Origin: Gluconacetobacter diazotrophicus PA1 5
GTDB taxonomy: Bacteria > Pseudomonadota > Alphaproteobacteria > Acetobacterales > Acetobacteraceae
Assembly (NCBI RefSeq): GCF_000067045.1
Contig: NC_010125.1
Location: 150,001 to 214,000, forward strand
Length of the DNA stretch: 64,000 bases
Direction of reading: 5' to 3'
The notes below the pieces were generated by a model. The model did not search any database and had not been told where the DNA came from. It worked only from the letters and a program-made list of their open reading frames with translations. Positions 8,547 to 15,390 of the stretch are shown piece by piece (the first letter of the stretch is position 1; every line of letters starts with the position of its first letter). The translations under genes and the position numbers were made by a program.

Positions 8547-8845
8547 CGACCTTGGGCAAGGAGCAGCCGTGTGACTCACCTCCAGACTTTAATGGCCCAT
8601 CTCGGTCTAAGTGGTATCAGGATTAGAGTGCAGTTTCGATAGACAGTTTTCAGTTTCTGATGATTTGGTCTGGATTGTTCGGAATGGATGGGAAAGAAGA
8701 CATCGAAATCGTATGTCGCTTTCCAGCGTTTACAGAAGCAGATCAGACACATTTGCCCCATCCATGGCCGTCTGCCAACCCGATCTGCTCCGCTTCGTGC
8801 CGCAGGGCCACGGACAGCAGCCGGGAGATTTCCCCCGTCCGTCAT
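8547..8845 (-). pseudogene. Decayed kptA-like (RNA 2'-phosphotransferase) N-terminal remnant
   Basis: An ATG at 8845 begins M-T-D-G. After removing one G from a run of five (8832-8836) the frame reads E-I-S-R-L-L-S-V-A-L-R-H-E-A-E-Q-I-G-L. It continues A-D-G-H-G-W, a stop, then A-G-K-R-H-T. This parallels the KptA/Tpt1 start (S-K-F-L-S-x-V-L-R-H-x-P-E-x-I-G-x, G-W, A-G-K-R-x-T). The remainder of the family, including the catalytic Arg/His region, is absent. I therefore read it as a dead gene fragment at the edge of the accessory cassette. The rest of 8547-9049 shows nothing else I can support. Confidence 0.45.
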
Positions 8846-9049
8846 GGTCCGTTCTTATCGACTATCGGTCGAATACGCATCCTCAATCCGACCTTCCTTT
8901 GTTGCGCGATTCGAATGCTCATTTCAAGTCGATCTATGCAGTTTCAGAATCCTTTCTTGGCCCGATACTGGGTAGTCACCAAGAGACAGATCGAGTAATT
9001 CTGTGGGTGATCATTCCGCCTATTCATTGCGAAATATCTGGAGAAATGC

Positions 9050-9403
9050 ATGTCATTCGTCTTAAGTCTTCGCCCATTCGCGGTGCCATCATTTATCATG
9101 CTGGTGCTTGCGGCGTGTGCTTCGCGAAGCCAACCCAAGACTAATGATACGCAAATGTTCCCCATTCAGAGCGCAGCTAAACAGTGTGCAGATCAGATTC
9201 TTGCAATCGGGCATACTGAGGTTGGTGAAACGACCCTATTCGGCATCCCATACATTCTCAAGGATCATATGGAGCAAGCTGGCGCACTGTCGGCCAGAAC
9301 ATGGCAAACGATCACGCTCCCGGCCGTTTCCATCCCCGCAGATGGATTGAGCAAAGGGGCTACATGGAAAGGTTGTATGAAGAATAGAGGTTATCAATTC
9401 TGA
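9050..9403 (+). CDS. Small predicted lipoprotein, function unknown
   Basis: This is a 117-residue protein with a lipoprotein signal: a hydrophobic stretch followed by the lipobox L-A-A-C (Cys23). The mature part has two further Cys (in K-Q-C-A-D and K-G-C-M-K) and no family I recognise. GGAG stands 8 nt before the ATG. It is the first gene of an AT-rich block whose base composition differs clearly from the flanking chromosome. It is 64 nt upstream of the GHKL-ATPase gene and on the same strand, so it may share its transcript. Confidence 0.7.
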   Translation: MSFVLSLRPFAVPSFIMLVLAACASRSQPKTNDTQMFPIQSAAKQCADQILAIGHTEVGETTLFGIPYILKDHMEQAGALSARTWQTITLPAVSIPADGLSKGATWKGCMKNRGYQF

Positions 9404-9467
9404 GAAATATATATTACTCTTGCATGGCTCTGCCAAAAGAAGAATCCCTTATTTATTTCGAGATGAC

Positions 9468-10670
9468 ATGAAAAAGCTCAGCAAAAGATATAGGAAAATT
9501 CTAATATATAGAGCGTTAAAAGGAATGCATTCTCGTCAGGTATTCCGCCACAAGCGCACTAAATCGTCATCTTACGTTACGCTTTGGGATGGGATTTCTG
9601 AGGAACGCGCTCTATGTCAATCTCCGCCAACAACTCCCCCCAAGAATATAGATTTCGAAGAAAATATAGAAGAAACACTATCTTTTCTGAAAGTTATCAG
9701 GGATCGATTAGGGAAAAAGAAAACAACCCCACGTCATAGATTGACCTGGATAAAAAGGAGAAAGAACAAAAAACCAATAATCAAATCGTATTACGATTTC
9801 AGCGCGATCGAAAGGCTCGACATAGCTCCAGCTTTAGTTATAGCGGCGGCGTATGATCGAGCAAAACGTTTGACTGGCTCGGTTCCTCCTGCAGTCAACT
9901 ATACGCAATGGACCAAATCGGCTTTCCAAACGTTATATGAAATCGGTTTTTTCGATCTTATAGGGCAAAAGCATCACGACAAGATAACAAAAGAATATGA
10001 AGATAAACTTGATAGTAATATAAGAATATGTCGTGCCATTTCCGGAAAAAATGCTGATAATTTAAATTTATGCTCAGACACTATGTCTGAACTCCTTAAA
10101 TTTCTAACGGAAGATGAGTCTATAGTCGAAGAATACATACCTGATATTAACACCGCCGTCAGCGAAGCGATGATTAACGTGTCAAGGCACGCATATCCAC
10201 AAGAGTACTCCGTGAAATCAATTTACGATACAGTGAACCAATGGTGGATTACGGCCCGCGCCGATAAAATTAATCATACAATAAATATTGTTATTTATGA
10301 TCAAGGGGCCTCAATCCCAGGAACGCTTCCTTACAAAGGGCGGTTCCAAGAAATGGTTGAAGTCTACATCAAGCCCTTGCTTCCAGAATTTAAATATTCT
10401 GATGATTTCCGGCGCATGGACCATGAATACATCAACTACTCCATGAAGCCAGGACGAACACAAACCCAGAACCCCGAAAGAGGTCTAGGCTTGCCTCAGA
10501 TGCAAGGGCTGATTAATCTCTGTGAGGACGGATATATTATGGTCATTAGTCGAGCAGGGTTTTACAGGTATGGAAAGGGAACTGGCATCACAAAACGCGC
10601 GTTACCGATCGAACTTGAAGGGACTCTTGTCGAATGGCATCTTTCGCTTCCTAGCAGGAAGGCACAGTGA
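9468..10670 (+). CDS. GHKL (HATPase_c) protein with RsbW/SpoIIAB-like ATP site
   Basis: This is a 400-residue cytoplasmic protein. Residues about 215-385 carry a Bergerat ATP-binding fold: N-box with Glu233 and Asn237 (A-V-S-E-A-M-I-N-V-S-R-H-A-Y, close to anti-sigma-kinase N-boxes), G1 box around Asp278 (I-Y-D-Q-G-A) and G2 box 339-343 (R-G-L-G-L-P). No His-containing dimerisation domain or sensor domain is seen, so it is not a standard sensor kinase. The first 90 residues are basic. A central segment (Y-D-F-S-A-I-E-R-L-D-I-A-P-A-L-V-I-A-A) resembles a degenerate STAS-like strand/helix. The stop overlaps the next gene's start (TGATG). Start 9468 is the first ATG; a TTG 48 nt upstream is possible. 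Its biological role is unknown. Confidence 0.8.
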   Translation: MKKLSKRYRKILIYRALKGMHSRQVFRHKRTKSSSYVTLWDGISEERALCQSPPTTPPKNIDFEENIEETLSFLKVIRDRLGKKKTTPRHRLTWIKRRKNKKPIIKSYYDFSAIERLDIAPALVIAAAYDRAKRLTGSVPPAVNYTQWTKSAFQTLYEIGFFDLIGQKHHDKITKEYEDKLDSNIRICRAISGKNADNLNLCSDTMSELLKFLTEDESIVEEYIPDINTAVSEAMINVSRHAYPQEYSVKSIYDTVNQWWITARADKINHTINIVIYDQGASIPGTLPYKGRFQEMVEVYIKPLLPEFKYSDDFRRMDHEYINYSMKPGRTQTQNPERGLGLPQMQGLINLCEDGYIMVISRAGFYRYGKGTGITKRALPIELEGTLVEWHLSLPSRKAQ

Positions 10671-11011
10671 TGGGCAATGAGATCATGATTAAAATGGCAA
10701 ATTTCTCCGCCTATCCGTCAGGTAGAGAAGATGAGGATGGAGCGTTTAACGGCACTAGATTTCGGGAAACGATTCTGCGGCCAGCCATCGAAGCTGCAAA
10801 GCAAAATGGTCAGGTGGTCTGCGTGTCTCTCGAAAACGTGTTAAGTTTTGGGTCTTCATTTTTAGAAGAGGCTTTCGGAGGGCTTGTTAGAAAAGGAATT
10901 GCAGATAAGAAATTTCTAAAAAGCCATCTGATAATTGACCCCGGAAAGCCTTCTTATGAAAGGTATAAGGATGTGATTTTTCAATATATAAATGACGCCA
11001 AAGTTGCATAA
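10670..11011 (+). CDS. STAS-like DUF4325 protein
   Basis: This 113-residue protein fits the STAS-like DUF4325 family. There is an N-terminal variable strand, then a strand V-V-C-V-S-L-E-N-V and the conserved loop/helix F-G-S-S-F-L-E-E-A-F-G-G-L. In classical partner switching a STAS protein carries a phosphorylated Ser in this loop; here two serines follow the Gly. It sits between a GHKL ATPase with an anti-sigma-kinase-like N-box and a membrane protein, with 1-nt overlaps on both sides (TGATG and TAATG). That indicates one translationally coupled unit. A GTG at 10667 is an alternative start. A partner-switch function is inference. Confidence 0.75.
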   Translation: MGNEIMIKMANFSAYPSGREDEDGAFNGTRFRETILRPAIEAAKQNGQVVCVSLENVLSFGSSFLEEAFGGLVRKGIADKKFLKSHLIIDPGKPSYERYKDVIFQYINDAKVA

Positions 11012-11574
11012 TGCCTGATAGTTTGAACGTGTTGTCTGGCGCTAAAAATTGCTTACCTGACGCAAACGTCTTTTTGCAAGCGGCGCAAGCACCGGCCCAT
11101 AACTTCTGGAATTATGCTTGGGCAAGTTTACCCAATGTGACTGGGGTCACTATCGCTGCACTATGCGCTTTTGGCTATACGTTTTATTTCAACGTAAGAA
11201 CGGCCAGAAATGATGTATTAAAAGACGTACATTCAGATTTATCAGATATAGAATCGTTAATTACAGAATATTGGCTGGGTGATCACGCTTCAAAAGATGA
11301 GAAGGAAAAGTCAAAATTAGATTCTGTTGGTCATGAACTGCGTTCGAAATTGAATTCATCTATGATCTATAGGGATAGATATTTATTTTTCTTCAAAAAG
11401 GAAGACCAGGAGCGTTATAAAGAATTAGATACAAAACTTTTCATGGCAGCAACAGGCGGAGATTTTCAAACCAAAAAAATGAGATCGTCGCCTCAGACCT
11501 ATAACGATATTATAACAATATTATATGATTTAAGGGCGCTTATGAGAAAGACACGAGGCAGGAAAACCATTTGA
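11011..11574 (+). CDS. Single-pass membrane protein of unknown function
   Basis: This 187-residue protein has one clear hydrophobic segment (about residues 40-60, V-T-G-V-T-I-A-A-L-C-A-F-G-Y-T-F-Y-F). A charged, mostly helical C-terminal domain of about 125 residues follows. No enzyme motif is visible. The start codon overlaps the stop of the DUF4325 gene (TAATG), so it is co-translated with the two upstream genes and is likely the membrane-facing or effector part of the same system. Codon use is AT-rich like its two partners and unlike the rest of the window. Confidence 0.7.
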   Translation: MPDSLNVLSGAKNCLPDANVFLQAAQAPAHNFWNYAWASLPNVTGVTIAALCAFGYTFYFNVRTARNDVLKDVHSDLSDIESLITEYWLGDHASKDEKEKSKLDSVGHELRSKLNSSMIYRDRYLFFFKKEDQERYKELDTKLFMAATGGDFQTKKMRSSPQTYNDIITILYDLRALMRKTRGRKTI

Positions 11575-11915
11575 AATCGAGTTGTTTTGATTTACCCGTC
11601 GTCACCGAATTCGATTAGGTTAGGCTCGCATCGTCACGCAACGATTGATGCCTTTGCAGGTCACCCCTTCGTCATGCAATCCTTGGTCGCGTCTCGTCAC
11701 CTTCTCCCGCTGATCATCTAACATTGCGGGCGCGGCTGCGGTAATCGCCACTACGGCGACCACGCTCGGGGCTGTCGCCCGGATGTCAGAGCCGGCGGCG
11801 GGATGACGGGTGGCGGTAACGGCACGACCGCCGTAGGCTGGTTGTTCTGGGACCATCTTTGGATCAGGCACATGCAGAAAAAAGCGCATCAAAACAGGCT
11901 ATTAATCCCGATTTG

Positions 11916-11946
11916 TTCTCAACTTGCGATTGCCGCAACTTGAGAA
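11916..11946. repeat. Inverted repeat next to tRNA fragment
   Basis: The arms TTCTCAACTTGCG and CGCAACTTGAGAA pair with one mismatch around a 5-nt loop. The right arm ends 3 nt before the tRNA-fMet 3' fragment. It may be an integrase arm site or a transcription stop for the cassette. No T-run follows. Confidence 0.5.
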
Positions 11947-11949
11947 GCG

Positions 11950-11967
11950 ATCCTGCCCCCGCAACCA
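11950..11967 (+). other. Isolated 3' end of an initiator tRNA-fMet gene (putative att site)
   Basis: ATCCTGCCCCCGCAACCA is the typical T-arm and acceptor 3' end, with encoded CCA, of bacterial initiator tRNA. No D-arm or anticodon sequence precedes it. A strong terminator follows, as after a real tRNA gene. This is how the distal end of an island integrated into tRNA-fMet looks. A second partial match (CGCAGGTTCAAA at 12071-12082 and CCCGCAACCA at 12097-12106) lies about 110 nt further on. Confidence 0.65.
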
Positions 11968-11976
11968 TACAAAATA

Positions 11977-12016
11977 CAAAAACCCCGCTAAACCAATCGG
12001 TTGGCGGGGTTTTTGT
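11977..12016. terminator. Rho-independent terminator
   Basis: The arm ACAAAAACCCCGC (from 11977) pairs with GCGGGGTTTTTGT (12004-12016). The loop contains a smaller CCAA/TTGG pair, and T/A runs flank both strands. It follows the tRNA-fMet fragment by about 10 nt, so it is probably the original terminator of that tRNA gene. It could also stop the cassette transcript. Confidence 0.85.
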
Positions 12017-12192
12017 TTGGCTGCATGGCGGGATGAAAATAAATACCAACCAAAATCAATGACCTAATTTCGCAGGTTCAAAGCGGGGCCGCTTAACCCG
12101 CAACCAATTGCGATAAATGTCCAGTTCTACGGTGACCTTGCCCCCTGAAATGCCCTCGCATTGAAGTAAGGTCTGTCCACTGGAGACAGACG

Positions 12193-12459
12193 ATGAAGAA
12201 AGCGCGATTTACGCAGGACCAGATTATCGGGGTCCTGAAAGAGCATCAGGCGGGCGCTACGGCTGCGGATCTGTGCCGCAAGCACGGGATCAGTGACGCG
12301 ACCTTCTACACCTGGCGGTCGAAATACGGCGGGATGGAGGTGTCGGAAGCGCGGCGCCTCAAGGCTCTTGAAGAAGAGAACGCGAAGCTGAAGCGGCTTC
12401 TGGCGGAGAGCGTGATGGACGTCTCGACGCTGAAGGAACTACTGGCAAAAAACTCGTGA
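12193..12459 (+). CDS. IS3-family transposase OrfA
   Basis: This 88-residue DNA-binding subunit has an HTH ([19 protein letters not shown]) and a leucine-zipper-like tail ([12 protein letters not shown]). It overlaps orfB by 4 nt. Near its end the run G-G-C-A-A-A-A-A-A-C is a typical -1 slippery site, so a fused OrfAB transposase can be made by programmed frameshifting. Confidence 0.93.
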   Translation: MKKARFTQDQIIGVLKEHQAGATAADLCRKHGISDATFYTWRSKYGGMEVSEARRLKALEEENAKLKRLLAESVMDVSTLKELLAKNS

Positions 12460-13310
12460 CGCCCGGTTTGCGGCGGGAAGCCGTGACCTGGGCGATCCGG
12501 GAGAAAGAGTATTCGCAGCGACGGGCCTGCCGGCTGATCGGCATGGACCCGAAGACCTGGCGCTATGCGTCACGCCGCCCGGATGATGCCGCAGCGCGCG
12601 GGCGGCTGCGCGAACTGGCTGGGGAGCGACGGCGATTTGGCTACCGGCGACTGCATATCCTGCTCGGCCGGGAAGGAATGACGATGAACCACAAGAAGCT
12701 GTTCCGGCTGTATCGCGAAGAGGGGCTGTCGGTCCGCAAGCGTGGCGGCCGGAAACGGGCGCTGGGCACGCGCTCGCCGATGATGCTGCCCGACGGGCCG
12801 AACCAGCGCTGGAGCCTGGATTTCGTCTCGGATGCATTGAACAACGGACGGCGCTTCCGGGTGCTGACGGTGGTCGACGACTACACGCGCGAATGTCTGG
12901 CGCTGGTGGCGGACACCTCGTTATCAGGCGAACGCCTCGGTCGTGAACTCGACCGGATCGGCGAGCATCGCGGCTGGCCGCTGATGATCGTTAGCGACAA
13001 TGGCACCGAGATGACATCGAACGCGATCCTGGCCTGGCAGCAGAAGCGATCGGTGCTGTGGCACTATATCGCACCGGGCAAGCCGCAGCAGAACGGGTTC
13101 GTCGAGAGCTTCAACGGCCGGTTCCGCGACGAATGCCTCAATGAGCATCTGTTCCGTAACATCGCCCACGCTCGGACGGTCATCGAGGACTGGCGGGCCG
13201 ACTACAACGCCGTCAGGCCTCACACCAGCCTCAATGGCATGACGCCAGAGGCTTTCGCTCAACACGCCACCAAGGCATACAACAATACACAGACCCTAAC
13301 TCAAAACTGA
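12456..13310 (+). CDS. IS3-family transposase OrfB (DDE integrase)
   Basis: This 284-residue catalytic part starts at GTG 12456 or, more likely, is made by -1 frameshifting from orfA. It has an HTH_21 region (G-Y-R-R-L-H-I-L-L), then the rve core with L-D-F-V-S-D-A, V-S-D-N-G-T and [10 protein letters not shown] as the DDE triad. It is intact and therefore probably active. It is identical over the shared part to the copy at the window start. Confidence 0.93.
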   Translation: MTPGLRREAVTWAIREKEYSQRRACRLIGMDPKTWRYASRRPDDAAARGRLRELAGERRRFGYRRLHILLGREGMTMNHKKLFRLYREEGLSVRKRGGRKRALGTRSPMMLPDGPNQRWSLDFVSDALNNGRRFRVLTVVDDYTRECLALVADTSLSGERLGRELDRIGEHRGWPLMIVSDNGTEMTSNAILAWQQKRSVLWHYIAPGKPQQNGFVESFNGRFRDECLNEHLFRNIAHARTVIEDWRADYNAVRPHTSLNGMTPEAFAQHATKAYNNTQTLTQN

Positions 13311-13355
13311 GGGCACGTTCGGGGCAGGGTCAGGGGCCGCTTGCTGTTGGGATTG

Positions 13356-14711
13356 GGCTGTGTCCCGAGGTGTGGTGTAGGAGCGAGTCTGGCTGCTGAG
13401 GCGGCCATCGCCGGTCTTTGATAGGGTTCGGGTGCGAACTGAACCTGAAGGACCTGACGATGACCGACGAGAAGATGGCGCTGCTGGAGCTTGTGGAGCA
13501 AGCGTCGGATGGCGATTTTGTTCGTGAGATGCTGGCGTTCGCTGCCGATCGGATGATGGAGATGGAGGTTGAGGCCCGGACCGGTGCTCCGCTTGGCGCG
13601 CGTTCGGCCTCCCGCTCGACCCAACGCAACGGCTACCGCGCTCGGAACTGGGACACCCGGGCGGGCACTGTGGAGCTTGCGATCCCGAAGCTACACAAGG
13701 GCAGCTATTTCCCGACCTTCCTGGAGCCGCGGAAAACGGAGGAAAAGGCACTGCTGGCGGTCATCCAGGAAGCCTACGTCCAGGGTATTTCCACGCGATC
13801 GGTCGATGATCTCGTCCGCGCGATGGGCGCCGGGGGCATCTCCAAAGCCAGGTCAGTCGTCTGGTGGGCGAGATCGACGAACGGGTCAACAGCTTCCTGT
13901 CTCGGCCGATCGAGGGCGAATGGCCGTATCTCTGGATCGACGCCACCTATCTGAAACTGCGCCAGGGTGGCCGGATTGTCTCGATTGCCGTGATAATCGC
14001 CGTGGGCGTAAATACGGACGGCCGTCGTGAGGTGCTCGGCGTGGCGACGGGACCGTCCGAAGCGGAAGCGTTCTGGACGGATTTCCTGCGCTCCCTGGCC
14101 GATCGCGGCCTGCGCGGCGTGAAGTTGGTGGTGGCCGACGCGCATGCCGGACTGCGGGCCGCGGCCGGTCGCGTGTTCAATGCGACCCTGCAACGCTGCC
14201 GGGTGCACTGGATGCCGCAATGCGCTCGCCCATGCCCATGCAAAGCAGCGGCCTGCCATCTCGGCCCTGTTGCGCACGATCTTCACGCAGGAAACCGCCG
14301 AGGATGCGTCACGCCAATGGCGGCACGTCACCGACAAGCTGCGCGAAGGCTTTCCGAAGCTGGCCGAATTCATGAAGCGGACGGAAGTGGACGTGCTTGC
14401 CTACATGGGCTTTCCTCGGGAGCATTGGACGCAAATCTCGTCGACGAACCCGATCGAGCGGGTGAACAGGGAGATCAAGCGTCGCTGCGACGTCATCGGC
14501 ATTTTCCCCAACGATGCCGCCATTATCCGCCTCGTCGGCGCGCTGATGCTCGAACAGAACGACGAGTGGGCGGTCTGCCGACGTTACATGACGCTGGAAG
14601 GACTGGCCGCCATCAGCCATAATCCCACAATCAGCCTGCCCGCCGTGGCCGCCTGATAACCTCGAACCCTTCGAGGAACGGTGCTCCTACACCACACCTC
14701 GGGACACAGCC
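13356..14711 (+). mobile_element. IS256-family insertion sequence with dead transposase
   Basis: Both ends carry the same 29-nt inverted repeat, starting GGCTGTGTCCCGAGGTGTGG at 13356, with its complement ending at 14711. It contains one transposase gene broken by two frameshifts. The 8 nt flanking each side (TGGGATTG, TGATGGAA) do not match, so no target duplication is left. The right end is 2 nt before the start codon of the TetR gene. Only 23 nt separate it from the IS3 element. Confidence 0.92.
13460..14656 (+). pseudogene. IS256-family (mutator-type) transposase, two frameshifts
   Basis: The protein reads [12 protein letters not shown] to G-G-I-S-K. A one-base loss near 13846 (AAAGCCAG for AAAAGCCAG) then shifts the frame to [12 protein letters not shown]. 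An extra C near 14214 (ATGCCGC for ATGCGC) shifts it back to R-N-A-L-A-H-A-H-A-K. With both corrected it is a normal mutator-type transposase of about 400 residues, with D-A-T-Y, A-D-A-H-A-G and the C-terminal S-T-N-P-I-E-R-V-N-R-E-I. The family is normally one frame, so this is inactivation, not programmed shifting. Confidence 0.9.
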
Positions 14712-14713
14712 TG

Positions 14714-15385
14714 ATGGAAAGCAGGAAAAAGCGGGGCAATCCAGACGGGCAGGCCGATCCGACCGGTCCCCGCAAGCGAGACGCCGAAGCAACCCAGAAG
14801 CGCATTCTGTCATCGGCCAGGCGTGAATTCGCAACCAGCGGCCTGGCCGGCGCGCGCGTCGATATCATCGCGGAGAAAGCCGAAGCCAAAAAAAGGATGA
14901 TCTATCATTATTTCGGGAACAAGGAGGCGCTGTTCACCCGGATCCTGGAAGATGCCTATATCGATCTCTACCAGGCCGAGCAGAAACTGGATCTCGACCA
15001 TCTCGATCCCAGGTCGGCGCTGGATCATTTCGTCAGGTTCACGTGGAACTATTACCTGAAGAATCCCGATTTCATCACCCTCGTCAACAGCGAGAACCTG
15101 CACTGCGGCGTGCATCTGCAGGATTCGGCCGTCCTGCGCAGCGTCAGCCAGAACCGCCTGCGCATGCTGGAAAACCTCCTGAAACGCGGCGAGAAGGACG
15201 GTGTCTTCCGTCCCGGAATCGATGCCATGCAGTTGCATATTTCCATCGCCGCGGTCGGATATTATTATATAACCAACCGATATACCGGAATCATTATTTT
15301 CAAGCGCGATTTCATGTCCAAGGACATGCTGGACAAGCGCGTCGATTTCAATGTCGAGAGTATCTTGCGCATCGTCCAGGCATGA
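14714..15385 (+). CDS. TetR-family transcriptional regulator
   Basis: This 223-residue regulator has an N-terminal TetR HTH (I-L-S-S-A-R-R-E-F-A-T-S-G, then V-D-I-I-A-E-K-A-E-A-K-K-R-M-I-Y-H-Y-F-G-N-K-E-A-L-F). Its ligand domain is of the TetR_C type seen with RutR-like or AcrR-like members. The first ATG of the gene stands 2 nt after the IS256 terminal repeat, with no good ribosome site inside the IS end. The native promoter and leader are therefore gone, and the gene may be silent or driven from the IS. Its target is unknown, because the upstream neighbour has been displaced. It is convergent with the broken glucan phosphorylase gene. Confidence 0.9.
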   Translation: MESRKKRGNPDGQADPTGPRKRDAEATQKRILSSARREFATSGLAGARVDIIAEKAEAKKRMIYHYFGNKEALFTRILEDAYIDLYQAEQKLDLDHLDPRSALDHFVRFTWNYYLKNPDFITLVNSENLHCGVHLQDSAVLRSVSQNRLRMLENLLKRGEKDGVFRPGIDAMQLHISIAAVGYYYITNRYTGIIIFKRDFMSKDMLDKRVDFNVESILRIVQA

Positions 15386-15390
15386 TCCGC

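Larger units (their letters stand above)
12133..13332 (+). mobile_element. Complete IS3-family (IS407-type) insertion sequence, 1200 bp
   Basis: The ends are imperfect inverted repeats: left TGACCTTGCCCCCTGAAATG, right (complement) TGACCCTGCCCCGAACGTGC. It carries orfA and orfB with a frameshift site. The last 666 bp are identical to the copy at 1-666, in the same orientation. I see no matching 4-nt target duplication (left ACGG, right GGGG). That is consistent with recombination between copies. Confidence 0.93.

Noticed and set aside
8611-9144. Plus-strand frame of 177 codons
   Set aside because: It covers the kptA-like remnant on the other strand and the start of the lipoprotein gene, with no motif or ribosome site.
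11620-11892. Minus-strand frame of 90 codons between cassette and tRNA scar
   Set aside because: No ribosome site, no motif, and a composition unlike the adjacent genes. The region is better read as island-end non-coding DNA, though a decayed gene cannot be excluded.
12071-12106. Second complete tRNA-fMet gene or attachment site
   Set aside because: Only two short matching pieces are present with an unrelated 14-nt middle. The tRNA arm lengths do not fit, so it is noted as a possible decayed scar only.
12439-12459. orfA/orfB shift in the IS3 element as a mutation
   Set aside because: The overlap with an A6 slippery run is the normal programmed frameshift arrangement of IS3 elements, so the element is intact.
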